This document shows positions 55,419 through 62,730 of a DNA stretch of 64,000 nt, piece by piece. The stretch's first letter is position 1. Each line of letters starts with the position of its first letter. Origin of the DNA: Robinsoniella peoriensis (GTDB lineage Bacteria; Bacillota; Clostridia; Lachnospirales; Lachnospiraceae); NCBI RefSeq assembly GCF_000797495.1, contig NZ_JTGN01000001.1, positions 776,683 to 840,682 of the forward strand. Reading direction: 5' to 3'. The notes under the pieces were generated by a model. The model was not told the DNA's origin and did not search any database. It saw only the letters and a program-made list of their open reading frames with translations. Made by a program: the position numbers and the translations under genes.

Positions 55419-55590
55419 TTGACTATTCTCCTTTATAATTAAATTTAAGATAATCATAAATACATATTTGATCCTAAGAGTTGTGGATACATTTCCAGTA
55501 ACCGGAAGGATGAAAACCACAAATATACATTTATTGCTATTATTGTAAGTCATAATATGCGGTTTGTAAAGTTGTCATTATCAAATCTTG

Positions 55591-55620
55591 ATGACACCTA
55601 AATGACACCTAAAATGATAA
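55591..55620 (+). promoter_or_regulatory. 11-bp direct repeats upstream of vanZ-like gene
   Basis: ATGACACCTAA at 55591-55601 is followed directly by ATGACACCTAA at 55602-55612 and a weaker ATGATAA. Exact 11-bp tandem spacing suggests sites for an OmpR-type or similar regulator about 100 bp ahead of the VanZ-like gene. Confidence 0.4.
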
Positions 55621-55716
55621 TTCGTAAGAAAATCTTCAGAAATACTCAGGTTTATATCAACCTTTTTTTAATAATCATGTTGTAAAATATAGTAAAAAAG
55701 AAAGCGGGCATTTATA

Positions 55717-56352
55717 ATGGAAAATCAATTGAGTATTATGGAAGCAATAATGGATTTGCTATGTTTAAGACCCTTGTATCTGTTGGGATTGGGGGTAACC
55801 GGGTTATTATTGTACTTGATATTTCGAAGAAACAAACAGTTGCCAAAAATAAAGATTACAATTGGTTCTGTTCTATTGTATTATTATCTGTGTATCGTTT
55901 TAAATAATATAGTTGGCATTCCAACAATAAGCGAATTCAATAGGCTGACAAATCTGGGGGAAACATTTTTTCATCCTAATATTAGCTGGATACCGTTCGT
56001 AAATGGTATCGGCTTAGAATTCATACTGAATATATTTTGTATTATACCATTAGGATTTCTGTGCCCAGTCATAAGTAAGACATATAACCAAATAAAAAAT
56101 GCAGCACTGCTTGGTTTTGGTTTATCACTTGCCATCGAAATAAGCCAGTTATTTACATTATACAGAGCCACAGATATCAATGACCTGATTGCAAATGTAC
56201 TTGGAACAATCGTTGGCTTATTGTGTTTTAGACTTGTTGTTAAACCAGGGAAGATGAAATCCGCTTCCAAACATTGTGCTTCTGTACAAAATGAATGGTT
56301 TCTGCCCATTTTCATAATGCTATGGGCTTTTGTAATTGTTTTTATTAGTTAA
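55717..56352 (+). CDS. VanZ-family membrane protein
   Basis: This is a 211-residue protein with five hydrophobic segments and the VanZ core (NIFCIIPLGFLCPV, LGFGLSLAIEISQLFT, ATDINDLIANVLGTIVG). VanZ itself raises teicoplanin tolerance; most relatives have unknown roles at the envelope. The RBS is AAGAAAGCGGG, weak. Confidence 0.87.
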   Translation: MENQLSIMEAIMDLLCLRPLYLLGLGVTGLLLYLIFRRNKQLPKIKITIGSVLLYYYLCIVLNNIVGIPTISEFNRLTNLGETFFHPNISWIPFVNGIGLEFILNIFCIIPLGFLCPVISKTYNQIKNAALLGFGLSLAIEISQLFTLYRATDINDLIANVLGTIVGLLCFRLVVKPGKMKSASKHCASVQNEWFLPIFIMLWAFVIVFIS

Positions 56353-56448
56353 TGATATTTACTATGGCTTCTGTTCCAGCCATTTGTGTGATGCGTTTTC
56401 ATGACTATTTTATGGAAGAACACTACAAGATTCACGGGAGGTACTTCT

Positions 56449-56859
56449 ATGTACGAAAGGATGTTAAACAAACAAGAAATACCCACAATAGCAGAAATGA
56501 CAGAATATTGTGGTAAGAATGCAATATTATTTGCCAATCTCAATGAGTGGCTGTCTAAAACATATGACACCGTGCAGAAAGTTACTTTCCCATATGGCAA
56601 TAATTATGGGTGGGGTATATCTCACAAAAAGAAACAAAAACTCTTATGCAATATTTTTGCTGAACATAATGCTTTTACAGTTATGATAAGATTATCGAAC
56701 GGACAGTTCCAAACAATATATGCCAATGTGCAAAAATACACCCAGGATTATATTGATCATAAATATCCTTGTGGTGACGGTGGGTGGATACATTACCGCG
56801 TCACATGTAAAGAACACTTTGACGATATACAAAAAATATTATCGGCTAAATGTTCATGA
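56449..56859 (+). CDS. DUF3788-like protein
   Basis: This is a 136-residue cytosolic protein with the DUF3788 pattern: NEWLSKTYDTVQKVTFPYGNNYGWGISHKKKQKLLC, then a strand FTVMIRLS and a C-terminal DGGWIHYRV.. with a lysine-rich end. I chose ATG 56449 with RBS GGGAGGTACTTCT; an upstream in-frame ATG has none. Family function is unknown. Confidence 0.75.
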   Translation: MYERMLNKQEIPTIAEMTEYCGKNAILFANLNEWLSKTYDTVQKVTFPYGNNYGWGISHKKKQKLLCNIFAEHNAFTVMIRLSNGQFQTIYANVQKYTQDYIDHKYPCGDGGWIHYRVTCKEHFDDIQKILSAKCS

Positions 56860-56966
56860 AAATATCTGTGTGAATTTCAGTAATCACCACTACAAGTCTG
56901 CAGCGCCAAATATTGTGAGTGCCAAGCTTGTGGGATTGCAGCAGCAATTCACTGTCCTCAGCCAGA

Positions 56967-57389
56967 TTAAAGTAGTTTTCTCATCCATATATGAGGGCAT
57001 CCCTCATCATCATCTACGCCCCCATATTGGGAAAATCCCAGTTTTTGATAAAAAGAGCTTACTCTGCATTGTGCATGAAGGTCCACTCTATGCCCCCCTT
57101 TTTCAAAGACATATTTTTCTGCTTCATTTATTACATACCCCCCGATATTCTTTCCTCTGTATTCTTTAAGAACCGCCAGGCGTCCGATACAATAGGAATC
57201 TATTTGAGTATCCCTAAATACCCGGCAGGTTGCAATTGGCAGTTCCTTTTCATTGTATATTACAATATGCGCAGCCTCATCATCTATTTCATCAAATTCA
57301 TTTTTAAAGCCCTGTTCTTCCATAAAAACTGCTTTCCGTATTACTTTTGCATCTTTCGGTAAACTTTCCATATAAATTTTTGTAATCAT
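56967..57389 (-). CDS. GNAT-family N-acetyltransferase
   Basis: This is a 140-residue acetyl-CoA-dependent transferase (ElaA/PhnO-like size). The acetyl-CoA loop is RLAVLKEYRGKNIGGYVINEAE, with beta strands before it (AHIVIYNEKELPIATCRVF) and an HAQCRVSSFYQKLGF end. The substrate is unknown. It lies 31 bp after the MATE gene in the same operon, which may mean detoxification of the same compounds (inference). Confidence 0.88.
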   Translation of the reverse strand: MITKIYMESLPKDAKVIRKAVFMEEQGFKNEFDEIDDEAAHIVIYNEKELPIATCRVFRDTQIDSYCIGRLAVLKEYRGKNIGGYVINEAEKYVFEKGGHRVDLHAQCRVSSFYQKLGFSQYGGVDDDEGCPHIWMRKLL

Positions 57390-57420
57390 TATGCCCGGCT
57401 TCCTTTCATATTATAATCAG

Positions 57421-58734
57421 TTATCTTTTCTTCCACAATATGCGCAGCAGATAAAGCAGCAGCAGAACTCCCCAGGAACCAGCTTCTGCATATGCAATAA
57501 TCATATTACCACATAGTCCGACAAAGCCATATGAAAATATAATACGTGATATCAATGCAATACCACCTGCAATACTTGAAAACAGTACATCTCCAATTCC
57601 TTCTATATAACCCCGAATCGACATTGCAATGCCGTAAACCGCATAAAAACCAGCAATGCTCCGAAAGAACTGCTTTCCAATCTCCGTTGCCTCCTGACTT
57701 ACTCCAAACATAGCAATTAAGTATCCACCTGTTTCCACCACCAGCCACGTCAGCATTAGCGATACGCATAACATCAGCGCAGTCCCAACAAATACAATCT
57801 TTGGAATTTGTTTTCTTCTTCCAGCTCCAAAATTCTGTGCTACAATGGTAGCTATTCCGGATCCAAGATTAATAATTGGCAAAAGTATCATTGTGTCCAC
57901 ACGATATGCCGTCGTTATTGCTGCAACGGTCTGCGTTCCGAATCCGTTCATGAAATTTTGCAGAATGAGGCCTCCAAGGGAACTTATACAGGATTGGATC
58001 ATAGGCGGTATGCCAAAATGAAGCCCCTCCCTTATAACAAAACGATTTAATGACCATTCCTTGAGAGAGAAGCACAGACAGGGGTATTTCTTCACGCTGT
58101 ATAAAATGATAAATATTGTCATAACAGCTTGGGAAACCACCGTTGCGACAGCCGCACCGACAACACCCCAATGAAAAACACCTACAAATACAATATCTAA
58201 AATAACATTCACAATTGAAGAACACAAAACAGCCCCAAAGGGCGCACGGCTATTCCCAATCCCCCGAAGCGCTGAGGAATAAACGTTATATACAGCTAGA
58301 ATCGGCATACCAATCAGGATGATCTGCAGATAATCCTTTGCCATATGAATCGTATCCTGTGTCGTATTCATCAAAAGAAGTAACCGGTACGCTCCTATCA
58401 TCCCTATTACCGGCACAACCAAAAAAGCAACACCCATTACCACAGAAAATACCGAAAGTATTTTTGATATATGGGCCATTTTCCCACCACCAAATTTCTG
58501 GGCAAATAAAATGGAAAGACCAAGTGTAAATCCCGTAATTGCAGTTAGAAAAAAATTAATGACAGTACTGGTTGAACCGATTGCTGCAAGTGCCTCTTCT
58601 CCAACTACATTCCCTACTATAAAAGCATCTGCCCAATTATAAAGCTGCTGTAAAATGCCACTTAAAATAAGTGGCAAGCAAAACTTGATTAATGAAAATG
58701 CTACATTTTCTGTTTTATTTTTATCTCTGTACAT
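57421..58734 (-). CDS. MATE-family efflux transporter
   Basis: This is a 437-residue exporter with 12 predicted helices (N-terminal FCLPLILSGILQQLYNWADAFIVGNVVG; internal GIPPMIQSCISSLGG). RBS GGAGATATCGAAG. A terminator hairpin sits only 28 bp ahead of the start codon, so expression is probably controlled by readthrough. It is followed by the GNAT gene. Confidence 0.92.
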   Translation of the reverse strand: MYRDKNKTENVAFSLIKFCLPLILSGILQQLYNWADAFIVGNVVGEEALAAIGSTSTVINFFLTAITGFTLGLSILFAQKFGGGKMAHISKILSVFSVVMGVAFLVVPVIGMIGAYRLLLLMNTTQDTIHMAKDYLQIILIGMPILAVYNVYSSALRGIGNSRAPFGAVLCSSIVNVILDIVFVGVFHWGVVGAAVATVVSQAVMTIFIILYSVKKYPCLCFSLKEWSLNRFVIREGLHFGIPPMIQSCISSLGGLILQNFMNGFGTQTVAAITTAYRVDTMILLPIINLGSGIATIVAQNFGAGRRKQIPKIVFVGTALMLCVSLMLTWLVVETGGYLIAMFGVSQEATEIGKQFFRSIAGFYAVYGIAMSIRGYIEGIGDVLFSSIAGGIALISRIIFSYGFVGLCGNMIIAYAEAGSWGVLLLLYLLRILWKKR

Positions 58735-58762
58735 CTTCGATATCTCCTAAAAGCCAAAAAAA

Positions 58763-58835
58763 CGTATGCAAGAATATAGCCTCGCATACGGTAGGTGCTC
58801 ACCCGATAACAACATGAAGTATATCAAATTATAAA
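58763..58835 (-). promoter_or_regulatory. MATE-GNAT promoter and leader terminator
   Basis: On the minus strand, TTGTAA and TATACT stand 17 bp apart just upstream of 58810. The leader then runs into CGTATGC...GCATACG (58763-58790) followed by seven Ts, a complete terminator that ends right before the RBS. Bases ahead of it (GGGTGAGCACCTACC) could pair with it as an antiterminator or form a small sensor; I cannot match it to a known riboswitch class. Confidence 0.55.
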
Positions 58836-58970
58836 AGCATTTACAAGATAAAAATCAAACTCACTCTGTCAAAATCAATAAAACAAGATTCAATTAATAA
58901 AAAAGAGACATACTACATGTACGCCTCTGCGATTCTATATTCCTTATCTTACTTTTATACAAGCTGGTGA

Positions 58971-59180
58971 CTAGTCAGTAATCAATGTCAGAATATCTTC
59001 GATAGATTTCCCGCTTTCCTGAATCATATCATAAAGCTGACCCAGTGCTTCTTCTCTTTTCTTCTGTTCCAGTGCTTTTTTCTGATCTAACAAAGCATCC
59101 ATTTTAGACTGAACTTTTGCAATTTGTTCGTCTATAACCGCGATCTGATCGTCAATTGATTTTCTTTGTCCTCTTGCCAT
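58971..59180 (-). CDS. Small coiled-coil protein
   Basis: This is a 69-residue charged protein, almost wholly helical, with heptads from about 8 to 45 (IDDQIAVIDEQIAKVQSKMDA). It resembles in size and style the DUF4315-type proteins carried on conjugative elements, but the match is only by appearance. I chose ATG 59180 with RBS GGAGGAATTAATC. It is monocistronic. Confidence 0.6.
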   Translation of the reverse strand: MARGQRKSIDDQIAVIDEQIAKVQSKMDALLDQKKALEQKKREEALGQLYDMIQESGKSIEDILTLITD

Positions 59181-59289
59181 GATTAATTCCTCCAATATAA
59201 TTTACTTTTAATGTTAATATTGTAAATCATTATTGGCTATTTGTCCAGGTTATATACAAGTGTTTTATAAAAGTTGGTGCTATATTTAA

Positions 59290-59421
59290 CTAATTAAGGA
59301 GTTTAAAGTAGCAGCAAGTATCCTTTTTCTTGACATACCAGGATTTTAAATGGCAAAACCATCTTTTTGTTTTCTTTTTACCATACGAAGAATAAATACA
59401 ATTACAACAATTTTTATCCAT
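59290..59421 (-). CDS. 43-residue Cys-rich protein, copy B
   Basis: Preceded by a strong RBS (GGAGGATT before ATG), this gene encodes 43 residues with Cys at 5, 6, 8, 23, 36 and 37. Motifs are CCNCIYS, KRWFCHLK, YV and KDTCCYF. It aligns without gaps to the protein at 44503-44634, about half of the residues being identical. The shared cysteines and His24 could hold one metal ion. Spacing CxxC...C...C recalls small zinc-knuckle proteins often found on mobile elements. Confidence 0.8.
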   Translation of the reverse strand: MDKNCCNCIYSSYGKKKTKRWFCHLKSWYVKKKDTCCYFKLLN

Positions 59422-59519
59422 AATCCTCCATTCTCCAAGCTACCTTCTATATATGTGATTTGTCTTAACAATTGGCCATGATATTTCTTACATTGATTTA
59501 TTTGATATAATTATCAAAC

Positions 59520-59614
59520 AATGTAGACTTTATTTTACAGCCATAAAAAGGAAAAATATGTGTATTTTTTCCACAATTCCTATTATATACCATACGTCAA
59601 ATAAAGTCTACATT
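59520..59614. repeat. 95-bp element with 16-bp perfect terminal inverted repeats
   Basis: AATGTAGACTTTATTT at the left end is exactly inverted at the right end (AAATAAAGTCTACATT). A second inverted pair (GGAAAAATA / TATTTTTTCC) lies inside. There is no coding frame. It could be a miniature transposable element or a structured RNA; no target duplication is evident. Confidence 0.6.
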
Positions 59615-59730
59615 TTTTGACTTATGTATAAAATATCTATTATTCCAGTAGTCTTTAAAGTATGAATTAACAATCAATAAAGCAAATTTGATAATTTTTC
59701 CCTTATAGATTTAAATAATAAAAAAGAGCC

Positions 59731-59795
59731 GTTTTGAACTGCCCCCAATAAGTTAGAACTAAAAACCAACTTATTGGGGGCACCTCATTTTTGAC
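59731..59795 (-). terminator. Strong terminator built from IS3-like ends
   Basis: TGCCCCCAATAAGTT (59740-59754) and its exact inverse (59768-59782) form a 15-bp stem, extended by AAAAGAG/CTCTTTT outside and followed by TTTTTT on the minus strand. It would end the operon of small paralogous genes upstream. The string TGAACTGCCCCCAATAAGTTAGAAC resembles the terminal repeat of IS3-family elements, so this may be a relic of the two ends of such an element. Confidence 0.65.
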
Positions 59796-59851
59796 TCTTT
59801 TACATCCGGATTCATATGGATATCTTGAGATTCCAGGGATTATACATTTTG

Positions 59852-60055
59852 TTACACCATTATCTTCCTATTTATATATGGGACGATTTTTACTTTCAGT
59901 CTTCGGCACGCTTTATGGTACATTTTTAAGGCTTCCCTCTCCGATAGTTCTTCCCCAGACCAGTTTAATTCCATGTTGGGAAAGAACATACGGATTAATT
60001 CGAACAGAAGTCTTGCATTCTCATTTTCAAAAGGAATATTATTTATGGTAGTCAT
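59852..60055 (-). CDS. Small paralogous protein 1
   Basis: This is a 67-residue protein with RBS GGAGATGATAATTT. It is homologous to the 72-residue protein encoded just upstream: both share I.FENE.A.LLF..I, a Pro/Leu middle and LSE.EAL.MYHKA. Helical and acidic, without membrane segments. Function is unknown. The two genes are 44 bp apart and end at one terminator. Confidence 0.65.
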   Translation of the reverse strand: MTTINNIPFENENARLLFELIRMFFPNMELNWSGEELSEREALKMYHKACRRLKVKIVPYINRKIMV

Positions 60056-60099
60056 AAATTATCATCTCCATTTCTTTCATAAATATGTAGCTCAAAGAG

Positions 60100-60318
60100 T
60101 TAACATGCAATTATATTGTAGACTGGAATATACCGCTTGTTGTTTATTTCTGGAATTTGAAGACCTTTTGCATGATAATACATAGCGAGTGCCTGCTCTT
60201 CTGAGAGTGGCTGCCCCTTAAGATCCAGTGATGGATAATGGCTTTCTATTTCCTGAAACAGCAGCTCTGCACTCTCATTTTCAAATTTTATATCTTTGTG
60301 TTTCATTTTTTTGCTCAT
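60100..60318 (-). CDS. Small paralogous protein 2
   Basis: This is a 72-residue protein (MSKKMKHKDIKFENESAELLFQ...) homologous to the product of the next gene (FENE.A.LLF, LSEEQALAMYYHA). I chose ATG 60318 after AAAGGACG; the frame is open for 33 more codons upstream without a RBS. The pair arose by tandem duplication. Confidence 0.65.
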   Translation of the reverse strand: MSKKMKHKDIKFENESAELLFQEIESHYPSLDLKGQPLSEEQALAMYYHAKGLQIPEINNKRYIPVYNIIAC

Positions 60319-60415
60319 GTGAATCGTCCTTTTACCAAACATATGTTTGTGTTTTATATTTATTATAACCACTAATAATTTTATTGTCAAGTTGTGATTG
60401 TATCTATTAGATGTC

Positions 60416-60559
60416 ATGTACAGCGCCAGGGGTGTTTTAATCGATATGGATGATGAGTGGATTATGCTGGAAAGAGAAGAAAAATCAAAAAAGTCAGTAA
60501 AAGTGCTGAGAATTGAAAAAGTCGGAGGAATAAAAGAAATTATACATACGGATTGTTAG
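60416..60559 (+). pseudogene. 5'-truncated small gene remnant
   Basis: A 47-codon frame encodes YSARGVLIDMDDEWIMLERE...VLRIEKVGGIKEIIHTD and ends at TAG 60559. It looks like the C-terminal part of a small bacterial protein (GVLIDMDDEWI), but there is no RBS before its ATG and the left end abuts an AT-rich promoter region. Probably a remnant. Confidence 0.45.
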
Positions 60560-60615
60560 TTAAATATATTTCATTTGGAGAGCAGATTGATGACTGCTCT
60601 CCTGTTTACTTATTT

Positions 60616-60834
60616 TTACAGTTGCTGATCCTCATCGGAAGGAACATATCTGCAGATATCTGACACATCGCATTTTAAAATTCTGCATAAGTCATTCAAT
60701 TTTTGTGTGGTGATACCTTTATTGTGTTTTAGCTTATTTAAGGTACTAAAAGAAATTTTGTGCTTATTTGTTAAAGTATAGTATGTTTCGTCAGATTTTC
60801 TCAATGTCTCCCAAAATGGTTTAAAATCGATCAT
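60616..60834 (-). CDS. XRE-family HTH regulator
   Basis: This is a 72-residue Cro/CI-type protein (YYTLTNKHKISFSTLNKLKHNKGITTQKLNDLCRILKCDVSDIC) without an effector domain, of the type carried on plasmids and integrated elements. It is divergent from the 60951 gene, with palindromic operators between, so it probably represses both. Confidence 0.88.
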   Translation of the reverse strand: MIDFKPFWETLRKSDETYYTLTNKHKISFSTLNKLKHNKGITTQKLNDLCRILKCDVSDICRYVPSDEDQQL

Positions 60835-60876
60835 GCTAATTCCTACCTTTCAATTAATAATAGACTTAGCATAAAT

Positions 60877-60916
60877 TATATTCTTATTCTTGAATATATT
60901 CTTATTTGAGAATATA
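60877..60916. promoter_or_regulatory. Overlapping operators for the XRE regulator
   Basis: TATATTC-N8-GAATATA (60877-60898) and TATATTCT-N6-AGAATATA (60895-60916) overlap, with centres 18 bp apart, between the divergent start codons. Confidence 0.6.
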
Positions 60917-60950
60917 ATATATTACATAGTATAAGGGAGGTACTGAGCAT

Positions 60951-61151
60951 ATGATTGAATATCTGCAAGCCTATAGGAATCACATTAAACATGGTACAAG
61001 CAGAGTTTCTTTTTTGGTGGAACTTTACCATTGGAAGTTAGTTGATAACGATTATGATTTTTTGTGGGAAATTATGCCGCCTGATATTTCTGATAAAGAA
61101 TTATTCGAATTCTGCAGAAAAGTACCAGGTTTTTTAAAAGATTATAATTAA
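60951..61151 (+). CDS. Small protein of unknown function, XRE-linked
   Basis: This is a 66-residue acidic, aromatic-rich protein (MIEYLQAYRNHIKHG...VELYHWKLVDNDYDFLWEIMPPDIS). RBS GGGAGGTACTGAGC. It is divergent from the XRE regulator and ends at a terminator. It may be an effector controlled by that repressor; no toxin family is recognised. Confidence 0.55.
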   Translation: MIEYLQAYRNHIKHGTSRVSFLVELYHWKLVDNDYDFLWEIMPPDISDKELFEFCRKVPGFLKDYN

Positions 61152-61155
61152 AAAT

Positions 61156-61183
61156 GAAGAGTAGTTTATATACTCTTCCATTT
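61156..61183 (+). terminator. Terminator of the 60951 gene
   Basis: GAAGAGTA / TACTCTTC stem, 7-base loop, followed by CCATTTT. Confidence 0.7.
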
Positions 61184-61423
61184 TGCACCAGAGCGTGATT
61201 TTAATTTGCTTTCTGGCAGCTGTGCGTCACACTTTGTGGCCGATTTGACCCGGATGGAAGGCGCGCAGCGGGCTACGTAACCTGAATTCGGGGCAAATAT
61301 GACTAAAAATATATAGAATCAAAAAATAGAAGAACCGCCGAAAATTAACAGCAATCCTCCTACTACATTTTCATTTCTTTAAAAACATACGCGCTCTTAC
61401 TGCAGTGTCTGTCTACAACTGAT

Positions 61424-61849
61424 TTATTCCTGATTTTCCGTCATAGATTCCACATTATTTAACATTTCATAACATTTAGAACATGCAAAATTATTTTCAA
61501 CGCACATATCCATATCGCAGTTGGTTGTTTCTTTAATATAAGATACCCCCCACTCCATGATGTTTATCATCACGGGGATGAAGCTCTTGCCGATTTCAGT
61601 GATGGAATATTCAACTTTCGGCGGAACCTCTTTGAAAACCTCTCTATGTATCAGCTTATCTCTTTCTAATTCCCGCAATTGCTGGGTAAGGACACCTCGT
61701 GACACATCGGGTATGAGTCTCTGCAGTTCGCCAAAACGCCTGGTTTTCTGAGCTACGATCCATAAAATAGTTAATTTCCATTTTCCCATTAGTACATTTT
61801 GTGTTACCGATATGGGACAAAATATATTTGCATCAATTTTATCATTCAT
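61424..61849 (-). CDS. HxlR-family transcriptional regulator
   Basis: This is a 141-residue winged-helix regulator (core ILWIVAQKTRRFGELQRLIPDVSRGVLTQQLRELERDKLI). The N-terminal CPI motif, common to redox/electrophile-sensing HxlR proteins, is present (FCPISVTQ). An extra C-terminal cysteine group (CDMDMCVENNFACSKC) is unusual and may bind a metal or react with thiol stress. It is divergent from the flavin-binding protein gene that it probably controls. Confidence 0.88.
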   Translation of the reverse strand: MNDKIDANIFCPISVTQNVLMGKWKLTILWIVAQKTRRFGELQRLIPDVSRGVLTQQLRELERDKLIHREVFKEVPPKVEYSITEIGKSFIPVMINIMEWGVSYIKETTNCDMDMCVENNFACSKCYEMLNNVESMTENQE

Positions 61850-61870
61850 GTAAATCCGCTCCTTTATCCA

Positions 61871-61940
61871 ATAGTCACATTTTTATGACTATGTAATAAA
61901 AATATGCGTACTTGAAAAGCATATCCTATTAATGTAACAT
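61871..61940 (+). promoter_or_regulatory. Operators and promoter between HxlR and flavoprotein genes
   Basis: Two palindromes, ATAGTCA-N8-TGACTAT (61871-61892) and ATATGC-N11-GCATAT (61902-61924), lie in the divergent gap. The second overlaps a -35 TTGAAA (61912-61917) with 17 bp to TAACAT (61935-61940), directed at the flavoprotein gene. Confidence 0.5.
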
Positions 61941-61990
61941 TATATAGCAACGATGACTGACGGTCAATCGAAAAAAAGGAGGTAACATTC

Positions 61991-62383
61991 ATGAAAGAAG
62001 TATTTGATTTTTTAAAAAAATGTGGAACCTATTATATCGCAACGATAGACGGAGATAAACCAAGAGTCCGCCCATTTGGAACTGTGGATATCTTCGAAAA
62101 CAAAATGTATATCCAAACCGGAAAAACTAAAAATGTGTCAAAACAGATTCATTCTAATCCGCAAATCGAAATCTGTGGAATGGCAGATGGTAAATGGATC
62201 CGCGTGGAAGCTGCTGCTATTGAAGACGACAACGTTGAAGCAAGGAAACACATGCTTGACGCTTATCCTGAATTGCAGAAAATGTATTCAGCTTATGATG
62301 GCAATACCGAAGTTTTTTATCTAAAAGATGCTATTGCGACTATCTCCTCATTTACAGAAGCTCCCGTGACTATTAAGTTTTAA
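61991..62383 (+). CDS. Pyridoxamine-5'-phosphate-oxidase-like flavin-binding protein
   Basis: This is a 130-residue split-barrel protein (CGTYYIATIDGDKPRVRPFGTVDIFENKMYIQTG, QIEICGMADGKWIRVEAAA), the class of small FMN or F420 binding proteins that includes NimA/NimC-like nitroreductase-related proteins. It may reduce quinones or nitro compounds. RBS AAAGGAGGTAACATTC. The divergent HxlR regulator is typical for this family. Confidence 0.87.
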   Translation: MKEVFDFLKKCGTYYIATIDGDKPRVRPFGTVDIFENKMYIQTGKTKNVSKQIHSNPQIEICGMADGKWIRVEAAAIEDDNVEARKHMLDAYPELQKMYSAYDGNTEVFYLKDAIATISSFTEAPVTIKF

Positions 62384-62459
62384 TTCACAGATTGGCACCG
62401 TACCGGCAGCAGATCTAGACAAGCCACCACACATTTTTATACATAGTTTCGCATTTTCA

Positions 62460-62525
62460 CGCCCCCTTATATTATTTTTGACGTTCTCGGAAATCCGCTT
62501 TGTAATCAACAATATTAAGGGGGCG
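62460..62525. repeat. 66-bp inverted-repeat relic
   Basis: CGCCCCCTTA at the left end is inverted at the right end (TAAGGGGGCG), inside a 188-bp gap between convergent genes. The surrounding DNA has a different base composition and broken reading frames. It may be a relic of a small mobile element. Confidence 0.35.
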
Positions 62526-62571
62526 GTCATGGGATAAAATGCAATCCAGACCTTAATAGAAATCAGTGCTG

Positions 62572-62730
62572 TTATTTCCTGAGCAAAGCTTTTACTTCTT
62601 TTGATGATAAACAATATTGCTTTGCAACTGTCTTGATATCCTGAATCTCTTTATACGTTTTGCTGATAGCCTCACTACTAATTTCAGCAGCTTCCGGCTC
62701 ATTCATGTATTCTTTCATTTGTTCTTTCAT
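62572..62730 (-). CDS. Small protein overlapping the GGDEF gene end
   Basis: A 52-residue frame (MKEQMKEYMNEPEAAEISS...VAKQYCLSSKEVKALLRK) starts 5 bases after AAAGGAG inside the last codons of the GGDEF gene (32-bp overlap). The C-terminal half looks like one HTH. The overlap region is a repeat of 'aaagaacaaatg'-like units. Plausible but unproven gene. Confidence 0.45.
   Translation of the reverse strand: MKEQMKEYMNEPEAAEISSEAISKTYKEIQDIKTVAKQYCLSSKEVKALLRK

Larger units (their letters stand above)
59422..59851. other. AT-rich gap with two inverted-repeat elements
   Basis: This 430-bp region has no recognisable gene. It contains the 95-bp inverted-repeat element at 59520-59614 and the terminator hairpin at 59731-59795. 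Confidence 0.5.

Noticed and set aside
62348..62614. 88-codon minus-strand frame between the flavoprotein and GGDEF genes
   Set aside because: It overlaps the 3' end of the flavoprotein gene and a repeat relic, has no RBS and does not resemble a protein family.
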